64,000 bases of DNA from Fretibacterium fastidiosum (GTDB lineage Bacteria > Synergistota > Synergistia > Synergistales > Aminobacteriaceae), in NCBI RefSeq assembly GCF_964642095.1, contig NZ_OZ209244.1, forward strand, positions 1,984,001 to 2,048,000. The letters run 5' to 3'. Below are positions 25,347-33,102 of the stretch, one piece after another; the first letter of the stretch is position 1; each line of letters starts with the position of its first letter. A model generated the notes under the pieces. That model was given only the letters and a program-made list of their open reading frames with translations. It searched no databases and was not told where the DNA came from. The position numbers and the translations under genes are program-made.

Positions 25347-25698
25347 ATACCAAATCGCGTCTAATGTGGATTGCCTCCCCTGAAAGGGGAGGTGGTTCGC
25401 GTCAGCGAACCGGAGGGGTTCGGCCAGACGACACGACTTACGGACGTCGACAGGCGGTCGGCGTCGTGTCGGTCGGCTGTGCCGAAGCAAGGCAATTGAT
25501 TGCCTTGTGGAGGCGTTGGCGGGGAATGTCAGACAGGCGCGTCTTATGAAAGACACTCGCTGCCCCTACACCCCTCCCCTTCGGGGAGCCTTCCGGCAGC
25601 CGTTCGCTGGCGCTCACGGGCCGTCAGTCCCAGCCCCTTCGGGGCAGCCCCCCTTGCAGGGGGGCCTTTCTTGCCCTTCTTTAAACGCGAATTGGTAT
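25347..25698. mobile_element. MITE-like element, copy A (352 bp)
   Basis: The left end ATACCAAATCGCGTCTAA (25347) and the right end (complement ATACCAATTCGCGTTTAA, ending 25698) form imperfect terminal inverted repeats. Inside are the CTCCCCTGAAAGGGGAGG hairpin, a GACACGAC/GTCGTGTC inverted repeat, CCCCTTCGGGGAG hairpins and the CCCCCCTTGCAGGGGGGCC hairpin shared with the arrays at 17063-18940. No transposase is encoded. It fills the gap between the phosphofructokinase and the ZraP-like gene. Confidence 0.85.
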
Positions 25699-25702
25699 GA
25701 AA

Positions 25703-26284
25703 CTACTTTGCGGGCGCAGCGTCACCGGTCGTCCCCTGGGCAGGGGCTCCGGGCTTGACCGTGCTGTTCAGTCTGCGCTGAGCTGCGGTCTCCTCGATCC
25801 GGTCCAACCGCCTGGTGAAGGCTGCCGTCTGGAGTTCGTCCCTCAGCTTCTGGATCTGGCCGTAGAGCTCAAGGGCCTTTGGTCGGTCGATGGGGGTTGA
25901 GGCAAGGGCGTAGTCGAGGTCGATGCGCAGCTTCTCCAGCGACCTGGCCTTCTCCTTAAGTTCCTGGGGCAGGTCCATGACCCATCCCCTGTGGGCCCCC
26001 CGGCCGCCGTTCCTGCCCCAACGGGCGGGGCCCCCGCACCATCCGTCTGTCGCCTCGCCGAAGCAGGAGCTGTCCTGCCTGCCCCAGCAGGCGTCGGGAC
26101 GCGCGCCCTGCCACCCGCAGCCCGGACCGGCAGCGGGGTTCTGTCCCCAGTGCCCTTCCTGCGCCGGAGGGCAGTAGGGTGCGACAGCCCGCCCATGCCC
26201 GCAGTACCCCCTGGCCAGCGCCGCGCCGGCCAAGCCGACGGATCCCAGAACCAACAGGGTGATGATCGCTTTCTTTGCCTTCAT
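25703..26284 (-). CDS. Periplasmic ZraP/CpxP-like metal-stress protein
   Basis: The ATG at 26284 behind AAGGAGG gives 193 residues. A signal peptide (ITLLVLGSVGLAGAALA) precedes a Cys-, Gly- and Trp-rich segment (about residues 28-90, with eight or so cysteines) and then a charged helical region (LPQELKEKARSLEKLRIDLDYAL...LYGQIQKLRDELQTAAFTRRL). The helical part resembles zinc-responsive ZraP and CpxP/Spy chaperones. Family members bind metal or unfolded proteins in the periplasm. The downstream divergent genes include a two-component system whose kinase has a His-rich loop, which supports a metal role. Confidence 0.7.
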   Translation of the reverse strand: MKAKKAIITLLVLGSVGLAGAALARGYCGHGRAVAPYCPPAQEGHWGQNPAAGPGCGWQGARPDACWGRQDSSCFGEATDGWCGGPARWGRNGGRGAHRGWVMDLPQELKEKARSLEKLRIDLDYALASTPIDRPKALELYGQIQKLRDELQTAAFTRRLDRIEETAAQRRLNSTVKPGAPAQGTTGDAAPAK

Positions 26285-26508
26285 GACAACGTCCTCCTTA
26301 AATTAATTGCTTTCGCGTTCCTTGAGCCCCCGTCGTCCCCGTGCGGGCTGCAGGGGCTTGAACGGTTTAAGGATACGGCTACAATATGGAGAGAATATGG
26401 GCAGTTTGCGGAGAAAATGTGGAATTTGAACCGAGGCTCGACAGGGGCCGCAAGGGGCAGAATCCGTATGCCCGGTGGGTGCAGCCTGTGGATTGGAGGA
26501 ATCTTTTG

Positions 26509-26922
26509 ATGTGGTTCGTGTACGCAATGCTCTCCGCTGCGTTCGCCGCGGCGACGTCCATCCTGGCCAAGGTCGGAATCAGGGGGGTGAACTCCAACCT
26601 GGCGACGGCGATCCGGACGACTGTCGTGCTGACGATGTCCTGGGGGATCGTCTGGCTCACCGGCGCGCAGAGCGGCCTGACTGAGATCAACCGTCGGGGT
26701 TGGGTCTTCCTGATCCTGTCCGGCCTGGCCACGGGGGCGTCCTGGCTGTTCTACTACCGCGCCCTGCAGTTGGGCAGGGTATCGCAGGTTGCGCCGGTGG
26801 ACAAATTCAGCATCGTGATCACGATCGCGATGGCCTTCTTCCTGCTGCACGAGGAGGTTGCGGTCAAGACGCTCGTCGGGGCGGCCCTGATTGCAGCGGG
26901 GACCTTCGTGATGATCCTGTAG
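26509..26922 (+). CDS. Single-domain EamA-family transporter
   Basis: The ATG at 26509 behind TTGGAGG gives 137 residues with five hydrophobic segments. It matches one EamA repeat (WFVYAMLSAAFAAATSILAKVG at the start, ASWLFYYRALQLGRVSQVAPVDKFS, FLLHEEVAVKTLVGAALIAAG at the end). Such half-size proteins act as dimers in small-molecule or metabolite export. It lies between the ZraP-like gene and a two-component system, and it is transcribed away from the former. Confidence 0.85.
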   Translation: MWFVYAMLSAAFAAATSILAKVGIRGVNSNLATAIRTTVVLTMSWGIVWLTGAQSGLTEINRRGWVFLILSGLATGASWLFYYRALQLGRVSQVAPVDKFSIVITIAMAFFLLHEEVAVKTLVGAALIAAGTFVMIL

Positions 26923-27085
26923 CGGTTCAGGGACCAAGGCGCCGGTGTCCCGACCGGCCTGGCCGTGGAGGCGTCGTCTTAGGCTCCTCTGCCTCCGTTT
27001 CCGGCACGTTCATATTTTCTTCGCCTTTATGTTTTACCATATGATCGTCAGTGATTTTAAGCGGAAATTGCCGGAGGTGTGCGCG

Positions 27086-27790
27086 TTGAGGCTGTTGATC
27101 GTTGAGGATGAACCGATGATCGCGGAGGTGGTCGCTGCCTACGCAGAGCGCGAGGGATATGAGACGCGCTGCGCCCCCGACGGAGAAACCGCGCTGAAGC
27201 TATGGGACAGCGAGGGGGCTGACCTGGTGGTGCTGGACCTCATGCTGCCGAGAGTGAGCGGCGAGGAGGTGTGCCGGCGCATCCGGGCTCGCTCGGCCTC
27301 CGTCCCTATCATCATGCTGACGGCAAAGAGCTCGGAGTCCGATGTCGTCGCGGGCTTGGATGGGGGAGCGAACGATTACGTTTCTAAACCCTTCAGCCCA
27401 AGGGTTCTGATGGCCCGTATTCGTGCCCAGCTTCGCCCGGCGGCGGTTGGGACGCCGGGGCCTTCGGTACCGGTCCGTTGTGCGGGCGGACGCATCGAGG
27501 TCGATGCGGACAGGGTGGAGGTCCGAAAGGACGGCGTGCCCGTCCCCATGACCCGCAGCGAATTTCTCATCTTCCAGACGCTGGCCTCACGTCCCGTTCG
27601 CACCTGGTCTCGAGATGACATCATCCGTGCAGCGTTGGGCGACGACTACGACGGTTTTGATCGGACGGTGGACACCTACGTCAAGAACATCAGGAAGAAG
27701 CTGGCCGAGCCGGGGCATGAGAACGGCTGGATTCGCACGGTGTACGGCTTCGGATATCGCCTGGATGATGCGGGGGAGGACCGCCCATGA
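27086..27790 (+). CDS. OmpR-family response regulator
   Basis: A TTG start at 27086, 7 bases after GGAGGT, gives 234 residues beginning MRLLIVEDEP. The receiver domain has Asp51 as phosphoacceptor in VVLDLMLP and the conserved Lys in YVSKPF. The C-terminal winged helix includes DRTVDTYVKNIRKKL and VYGFGYRL. It overlaps the kinase gene by four bases and is the partner of that kinase. Its likely target is the metal-stress genes just upstream, an inference from position. Confidence 0.94.
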   Translation: MRLLIVEDEPMIAEVVAAYAEREGYETRCAPDGETALKLWDSEGADLVVLDLMLPRVSGEEVCRRIRARSASVPIIMLTAKSSESDVVAGLDGGANDYVSKPFSPRVLMARIRAQLRPAAVGTPGPSVPVRCAGGRIEVDADRVEVRKDGVPVPMTRSEFLIFQTLASRPVRTWSRDDIIRAALGDDYDGFDRTVDTYVKNIRKKLAEPGHENGWIRTVYGFGYRLDDAGEDRP

Positions 27791-29328
27791 CGTCCGCGAG
27801 AGGACGTTCCCTCCGCTCTCACCTGATGTGGCTGTACGTGCTCCTGGCGATCTTCAGCGGGGTCGTGGTGCCGCTCCTTGGGATGCTCTTCAGCCATGCA
27901 AGTTTTCAGGAGTACCAGCGACAGGGACGTCAGGCGGCGCTGGACTTGCTGGCCCGTTCCCTTGAGGACCTGTATCGGGAAACCGGCAGTTGGGATCGGG
28001 CGCGCGTCATGGACGTCCTGAGCCTGCCGGCGCGGTGGGGCGCGGTCAACATCGCGCTGCGGGACCAGGAGGGGCGGGTGGTCTGCGCTGCCGGACCGAG
28101 TGGCATGCACGCCAGGGGCGAAGGCCATGGGGCGAAGGGGCGGGCGCGGGAAACCGGCCACTCAGGGCATGTGATGGGGGAGCTGTCGCAAGCGCACGGT
28201 CACTCCTCGACGGCGCTGTCGCCCCTCGATGAGGGCTCCGGATCGAAGGGACGGATGGTCATTCAGCTCACCTCGGAGGGACGGGTGATCGGCGTCCTGG
28301 ACGCTGACGTGCGCGTTCCTCAAGGCCGGTTTGAACGGGCGTTCGTTTCCCATCTGACCTCCTACACGCTTGCCGGGACCTTGGTGATGATCCTGGTGGC
28401 CTGTGGCTTGGGGTATATGGTGGCGGGGCGATTGAGCCGCCCTGTTGCCAGGGCGGTGGAGCGCACGAAGCGCATTTGTCGCAGGGAGTACGACCTCAAG
28501 CCCGCAAAGCCTTCCGGCATTCGGGAGATGGATGACCTCACCCGTGGCGTGGAGGAATTGGGGCGCTCCTTGGCGGAGCAGGAAAGGCTTCGTCAACGGC
28601 TGATGACGGACGTGGTTCACGAGCTTCGGACGCCGCTGACGGTGGTTCGAAGCCAGATCGAAGCCATCGCGGACGGGGTGTGGGAGGCCAGTCCGGAGCG
28701 GCTGGCGCTTTGTGTGTCGGAGATGGAGCGCCTGAGCGGCCTGATTCGGGACGTGGAATCCGTGACGCGCATGGAAGGAGACGCCGTCGCCATCAAGCCT
28801 GAGCCGGTTGATCTGTCCGCGTTTCTTTCCTCGGTGCTGGATGCGTTCCGTCCGCTTTTTGGAAGGACCGGCGTGGCGCTTCGCCGGTCCCTTGCCCCAA
28901 GCCTGCACGCCGAGGTGGACGAGGACCGCTTTCGTCATGTGATGGACAACCTGTTGTCCAACGCCCTGCGCTACACCCCGAAGGGAGGATGGGTCGAGGT
29001 TCGGCTCCGGCGTCGGGGGGATGAGGCTGTGATTGAGGTGCAGGATTCGGGGAGTGGAATATCCCCTCAGGACCTGCCCCACGTCTTCGACCGCTTCTAC
29101 CGGGCGGACGAGTCCCGCGCCCGTGTGACGGGGGGACGGGGCGTCGGGCTGTCCATTGCGCGGGCGGTGGTGGAGGCCCACGGCGGGACGATAGGCGTTG
29201 AGAGCGAGAGCGGAGTCGGCAGTTGCTTCACCGTGACGCTGCCGGCTGTGGAGGGACAGGCGGCACGATCAACGAACTCGATGGACGAGGCGGAGAGCGC
29301 GAAGGGCCCTGAGTTGCCATTCAGATAG
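27787..29328 (+). CDS. Sensor histidine kinase with a His-rich sensor loop
   Basis: The 513-residue protein has two membrane segments (about residues 15-38 and 195-218) that frame an extracytoplasmic sensor. A HAMP segment follows, then HisKA with His278 in DVVHELRTPLTV, and HATPase_c with DNLLSNALRYTPKGG and GVGLSIARAVVEAHGG. The sensor contains six histidines within about 36 residues (roughly 106-141), several as Gly-His, a plausible metal-binding patch. The kinase should phosphorylate the regulator encoded just upstream. The sensor resembles no ligand domain I can name. Confidence 0.9.
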   Translation: MTSARGRSLRSHLMWLYVLLAIFSGVVVPLLGMLFSHASFQEYQRQGRQAALDLLARSLEDLYRETGSWDRARVMDVLSLPARWGAVNIALRDQEGRVVCAAGPSGMHARGEGHGAKGRARETGHSGHVMGELSQAHGHSSTALSPLDEGSGSKGRMVIQLTSEGRVIGVLDADVRVPQGRFERAFVSHLTSYTLAGTLVMILVACGLGYMVAGRLSRPVARAVERTKRICRREYDLKPAKPSGIREMDDLTRGVEELGRSLAEQERLRQRLMTDVVHELRTPLTVVRSQIEAIADGVWEASPERLALCVSEMERLSGLIRDVESVTRMEGDAVAIKPEPVDLSAFLSSVLDAFRPLFGRTGVALRRSLAPSLHAEVDEDRFRHVMDNLLSNALRYTPKGGWVEVRLRRRGDEAVIEVQDSGSGISPQDLPHVFDRFYRADESRARVTGGRGVGLSIARAVVEAHGGTIGVESESGVGSCFTVTLPAVEGQAARSTNSMDEAESAKGPELPFR

Positions 29329-29476
29329 ACGGTGCAGCTCAGAGCCCTTCGCGCCCCTTGTCGGCCTGGCGTTCCGAGTGATGGGCGGGGATTTCCTTCA
29401 ACGCCTCCTCCGTCTTTTTGAACGGGGACCCTGCCTCGAACGGTGGACGCCAGACTGGTCCCGTGCAGTCCATCCT

Positions 29477-29923
29477 TTACTTTCTCATCAACCCCGCACC
29501 GGCCTTCCAGGCCTGTCCGACCTTTTCTCCAATCTTGTAATAGCCGTTCTGAAACTGGTCGAAGGCAAAGGCGTTCAGCTTCGCCGGATCGACCTTCCCC
29601 TTTGAATCCAGGACCTTCTCGTCCGCGCTGACGCCGACGATCTTCCCAATGACGCAGTGAAGGTTCTCGGTGTCCACGATCTCCAGCAGCTCGCACTCCA
29701 TCGCGACAGGGAACTCCTTGATGACAGGGGCGTTTACGTGAGCGCTCCTGACCTGAATGGACGGATCCTTTGCGAATACGCGGCTGTCGTTCGTGAGTTC
29801 CTGAATGGCTGTGTTCTTCATGTCCGTAACCTCCGTTGCGTTTGTCGGCGCCGCCATGGCGGAGCCGAAGGACAGGATTCCCGCAAGAAGCGCGGTCAGC
29901 GCGAGTATCGGTGTTTTTTTCAT
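29477..29923 (-). CDS. Exported C-terminal half of a flavin reductase-like protein
   Basis: The ATG at 29923 behind GGAGGTCAAA gives 148 residues. A signal peptide (MKKTPILALTALLAGILSFG) is joined to a sequence that matches only the C-terminal half of flavoredoxin-type flavin reductases: APVIKEFPVAMECELLEIVD, CVIGKIVGVSADEKVLDSKG and KLNAFAFDQFQNGYYKIGE. The N-terminal half, which carries most of the FMN phosphate contacts, is absent. It may be a decayed enzyme that gained a signal peptide, or a protein with a new periplasmic role. The merR gene upstream on the same strand may regulate it. Confidence 0.7.
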   Translation of the reverse strand: MKKTPILALTALLAGILSFGSAMAAPTNATEVTDMKNTAIQELTNDSRVFAKDPSIQVRSAHVNAPVIKEFPVAMECELLEIVDTENLHCVIGKIVGVSADEKVLDSKGKVDPAKLNAFAFDQFQNGYYKIGEKVGQAWKAGAGLMRK

Positions 29924-30191
29924 TTTGACCTCCTGTGTGTTGGGCTTCGGAGCGGCGCTTTTGCCTCCCGCCATGCCTTGAAAACAACGCCTGGATATCG
30001 ACCCTTTCTCCCCGTTTTGGGATTGCCACCCTCGCTGTCCATACGATAAACGTTCCCAGGACATAGGTCAAATGCCTAAAGTGCAGCTTCAGGAATGCCT
30101 GAAAGGCATGGCCCACTATAGAACGCCGTGCGGAGAAGGAGGACTGCGAAAATTCGCGTCCTGCGTTGTCTTCCGGAGGTGGTCCGGCCCC
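29924..30191. other. Intergenic region between merR and the exported half flavin reductase
   Basis: No gene is seen. The region probably contains the promoter of the exported protein on the minus strand. Confidence 0.35.
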
Positions 30192-30596
30192 CTACGGCTC
30201 TCCTGCCGGGACCAGATTGCTGACGTACGCCCTTTTTCCGGAGAGGACCTCGTCGTAGAATCGTTGCTTTGCGTCGATGTATTGGATCGAGTTCTCCAGG
30301 GCCGCCATGCGCTCCACAAGCCTCCTCCTTTTTTGTTCGAGCAGGTTTTTCCGCTCCGGAATGCTGGAGACTCCCTGGAGGCACAATTCCAGGTATCTCT
30401 TCATCTCCTTGATGCTCATGTCGCAATCCCTGAGACAGCTCAACCCTTTGATCCACGCAAGGTCGCGTTCGTCAAAAACCCTCCTGTTTCTCCCGTCCCG
30501 CTTCACGTTGGGCACAAGGCCCTCGTTGCAGTAAAATTTCAGGCCCTGATAGGTCATTCCCGTCTCCTCGCAGGCCTGCGTCATCGTGTAGACCAT
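30192..30596 (-). CDS. MerR-family transcriptional regulator
   Basis: The 134-residue product has the MerR winged helix at its N-terminus (YTMTQACEETGMTYQGLKFYCNEGLVPNVKRDGRNRRVFDERD) followed by a dimerisation coiled coil (ERKNLLEQKRRRLVERMAALENSIQYIDAKQRFYDEV). It lacks the metal-binding cysteines of MerR/CueR and belongs with the effector-binding members such as those that sense drugs or oxidants. Two inverted repeats lie upstream. Confidence 0.88.
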   Translation of the reverse strand: MVYTMTQACEETGMTYQGLKFYCNEGLVPNVKRDGRNRRVFDERDLAWIKGLSCLRDCDMSIKEMKRYLELCLQGVSSIPERKNLLEQKRRRLVERMAALENSIQYIDAKQRFYDEVLSGKRAYVSNLVPAGEP

Positions 30597-30609
30597 CTTC
30601 TCTCCCCCG

Positions 30610-30649
30610 TTTTACGTAAAAGCACAGTTGACCGATGGCAACAATCGGT
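30610..30649. promoter_or_regulatory. Two inverted repeats upstream of merR
   Basis: The perfect palindrome TTTTACGTAAAA lies at 30610-30621, and ACCGAT/ATCGGT with a 7-base centre lies at 30631-30649. Either could be the operator of the MerR protein encoded 14-35 bases away. Confidence 0.5.
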
Positions 30650-30930
30650 TTGTAGAATCTTTGTTATGACCGGGAGCCGTTATATCTACTCAAGTTGCCA
30701 AGTTGCCGCTCGGCTGTTGGGATTGCAGCATCCGTTCTCAAGCAATGACGCGATTGGGCCCGACGGGGGCTCAAATCCGAGGCGATTTCAGCTATACTGG
30801 GAGGCAATGGCGATGGAATATGCGAAACCGGGGAACGGCTTAAAGATATCGTATGAAGGAACTCGGGGTCGTGATGCGCCTTCGGGAGCTTGGCGTCACC
30901 GGGACCATGCTTAACACAGGGAGGCACCCC
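30650..30930. other. Gap upstream of the SF0329-like gene
   Basis: No gene can be supported. A TATACT sequence near 30793 might serve as a -10 box for the gene at 30931. Confidence 0.3.
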
Positions 30931-31437
30931 ATGGGACTTTCTTTGAGCGCGATGCGTAAAGTATTGGAAGATGAGAATATTTGCGATTCCCTCAAGGGGC
31001 GGGTACAGTATTTTGTTACTCGGTATAGAGAATCCCACGACCAGGAGGGGCGCGTTGCCGTCCGTCTTGACGGAAACGAGATTTTCAAGTCCAACTTCTA
31101 CGACGGGGAGATAAAGCGCCATGAAGCATGGAGCGAAATTGACGCAAGCAAAGGCAGACATACGGAATATTCGGAATGCGGAGAACAGATAGAGCTTGAA
31201 GCCTTAAATAAGGGCGGCTTCGACCGATTTGCTTTTTACAATGCTTTTCATAGTTACCAAAACAGCGGCATCGACGACAGCTTGCAGTCTCCTGACCCTG
31301 TAGTGCGGCTCTTCGCCATTTTGGACAAAAGAGTCGGGAAAAGGCGATTGCATAAGATTGTTTCCGAGACCGAACAGCAGCCCGCATGGTTGAAGCCTTT
31401 CTACCGATTACGGCTGGAATTGGACGGTATTATTTGA
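30931..31437 (+). CDS. SF0329-family protein of unknown function
   Basis: The ATG at 30931 behind GGGAGG gives 168 residues. CDSLKGRVQYFVTRYRESHDQEGRV near the start and DPVVRLFAILDKRVGKRRL near the end match the SF0329 family, small cytoplasmic proteins found scattered in Firmicutes and other bacteria without known function. GC content is visibly lower than that of the neighbours, and a MITE-like element follows 140 bases downstream, both consistent with acquisition. Confidence 0.65.
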   Translation: MGLSLSAMRKVLEDENICDSLKGRVQYFVTRYRESHDQEGRVAVRLDGNEIFKSNFYDGEIKRHEAWSEIDASKGRHTEYSECGEQIELEALNKGGFDRFAFYNAFHSYQNSGIDDSLQSPDPVVRLFAILDKRVGKRRLHKIVSETEQQPAWLKPFYRLRLELDGII

Positions 31438-31576
31438 TATACAGCAAAACAAAAAGAACTGACTGACGTTCAAAATCGGCCGGCTCTTTACTTTTTTCAA
31501 AAATCGATCAACGTTGCCGCTCGACCCTTGCCAGCCTCGCAAGCCCATTTTGATCGTCGTGGACGGCTTCCAGGTT

Positions 31577-32064
31577 ATATCAAATCACGTCTAATGTGGA
31601 TTGTCTCCCCTGAAAGGGGAGGTGGTTCGCTTCAGCAAACCGGAGGGGTTCAGCCAGACGACCGGCCTCACGCAAGCCGATCTTTCGGGAGGATTGCGGC
31701 GACCGGTCGGTCGGCTGAGGGCGAAGGAAGTCCGGGGGACTTCCGCAGCTCAGCCAGACGACACGACTTACGGACGCCGACAGGCGGTCGGCGTCGTGTC
31801 GGTCGGCTGTGCCGAAGCAAGGCAATGGATTGCCTTGTGGAGGCGTTGGCGGGGAATGCCAGACAGGCGCGTCTTATGAAAAACACCCCTCCCCTTCGGG
31901 GAGCCTTCCGGCTGCCGTTCGCCCTTGCTCACGGGCCGTCAGTCCCAGCCCCTTCGGGGCAGCTCCCCTTGCATAAGCAGACGACTGGCGAGGTACGAGC
32001 CGTGTCGGTCGCTTAGGTTTTTCATCAGGGGGGCTTTTCTTGCCCTTTAGACGCGAATTGGTAT
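31577..32064. mobile_element. MITE-like element, copy B (488 bp)
   Basis: The ends are ATATCAAATCACGTCTAA (31577) and the complement of ATACCAATTCGCGTCTAA (ending 32064), so the right end is better preserved than the left. The interior follows copy A module by module but carries an extra ~100-bp segment near 31650-31755, flanked by repeats of CAGCCAGACGAC, and an extra ~60-bp segment near 31973-32030. No transposase is encoded, and no target-site duplication is clear. Confidence 0.85.
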
Positions 32065-32103
32065 AAAGCGGGAGTTTCAAAATAAGGAAAGGGGAGTCTG
32101 TTT

Positions 32104-32607
32104 ATGGAGTTTCGCGACAGGCAATACGACGTGTTCAACATGTTCGACAAGCAATGGGGGTTGGCGACGGCGGGCACCCTGGAGGATTTCGACGGGTGCA
32201 CCATCGGCTGGGGCAGCCTTGGCAGCCTCTGGGGATTGAGGAGCGACGGGCGGCTGATCGTGACGATTTACGTCAACCCTCTGCGGTACACCAGCGAGTA
32301 CCTGCTGAAAAGCGATTGTTTCACCGTTTCCTTCTTTGAGGAAAAATATCGCAGGGATTTGTTGACGCTCGGAACGAAGTCGAAGCGGGATTGCGACAAA
32401 TTTACGATGACCTCGCTGACGCCGGAGAGGCACGGGGAGGGCGTCGTCTTCAGCGAGGCGACCCTGACCTTCGTCTGCCGAAAGCTGTACTGGGAGCAGT
32501 TCGATCCGGCCCACATCGACCCGGAGGTCATGCGCGAGATCTACTCGGACCGCCCGCCGCACTATCAGTTCATCGGCGAGATCATGGAGGTCCTCGACAA
32601 GCGGTGA
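32104..32607 (+). CDS. Flavin reductase family protein
   Basis: The 167-residue product is a compact FMN-binding split barrel. Family features are the opening DVFNMFDKQWGLATAGTLEDFDGCTIGWGSLG, the VNPLRYTSEYLLKSDCFTVSFF strand pair and KLYWEQFDPAHIDPEV near the end. Such proteins reduce or carry FMN, or act as flavoredoxins in anaerobes. The AAAGGGGAG ribosome binding site is immediately downstream of the MITE-like element. Confidence 0.88.
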   Translation: MEFRDRQYDVFNMFDKQWGLATAGTLEDFDGCTIGWGSLGSLWGLRSDGRLIVTIYVNPLRYTSEYLLKSDCFTVSFFEEKYRRDLLTLGTKSKRDCDKFTMTSLTPERHGEGVVFSEATLTFVCRKLYWEQFDPAHIDPEVMREIYSDRPPHYQFIGEIMEVLDKR

Positions 32608-32613
32608 GGGAGG

Positions 32614-32789
32614 GACGGGATCGCCTCCTACCGCACGATGCAGGAGAGGACGCGCAGGATACGGGCCCAGGGAACGGATGCGGAGATCGAGGTGTTCGAT
32701 GGCCTTCCCCACGGCTTTGGACTGGGCGAGGGGACCCGGAGGGTTGGATCGATCACGCCGTGGCTTTCTGGGAACGGCAGATGCGATGA
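32614..32789 (+). pseudogene. C-terminal remnant of an alpha/beta-hydrolase gene, frameshifted
   Basis: From about 32620 one frame reads TMQERTRRIRAQGTDAEIEV then FDGLPHGFGLGEGT, the end region of acetyl-esterase-type hydrolases with the catalytic His in PHGFG. Near 32745 the frame changes, and the rest reads EGWIDHAVAFWERQM before a TGA at 32787-32789. No start or N-terminal domain is present, so this is a broken leftover. Confidence 0.7.
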
Positions 32790-32854
32790 GCGCTGGTGAT
32801 ATTCGGGCATGCGCCAGTTCGCCGTCGATCGTCTCGGAAAAGGTTGAAGCGGCA

Positions 32855-32887
32855 GCAACGTGGTCCTCGATTCGAGGACCACGTTGC
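32855..32887. repeat. 33-bp perfect palindrome
   Basis: Two 16-bp arms meet around a single central T (centre TCGATTCGA; arms begin GCAACGTGG). No T run follows on either strand, so it is not a standard terminator. It lies in a gene-free gap between the hydrolase remnant and gntR. Confidence 0.9.
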
Positions 32888-33045
32888 ATGTGGTTGACCG
32901 TCCTCGACGACCCAGTCAGTGTTTCCTTAAGTCTTTGCAGGCGCGTTTCGTTTCCGCTGAAGTTGCCGCACACTGCGGATGGGGAGGACGGGCAAGCCTT
33001 GCTTTTTGGAGTACAATGGCGGATACTAATACCCGATTTGTGCTG

Positions 33046-33064
33046 TCACTGTACGGAGCAGTGA
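33046..33064. promoter_or_regulatory. Inverted repeat upstream of gntR
   Basis: TCACTG at 33046-33051 and CAGTGA at 33059-33064 with a 7-base centre lie 39 bases before the gntR start. It could be an autoregulatory site or simply a leader hairpin. Confidence 0.4.
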
Positions 33065-33102
33065 GCTCGAAAACCAAAACGTTTCGCAGGTGAGGTCATC
33101 AG

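Noticed and set aside
25364..25549. A 61-codon frame conserved between MITE copies A and B
   Set aside because: The similarity comes from the shared repeat DNA. The frame is low in complexity and has no ribosome binding site.
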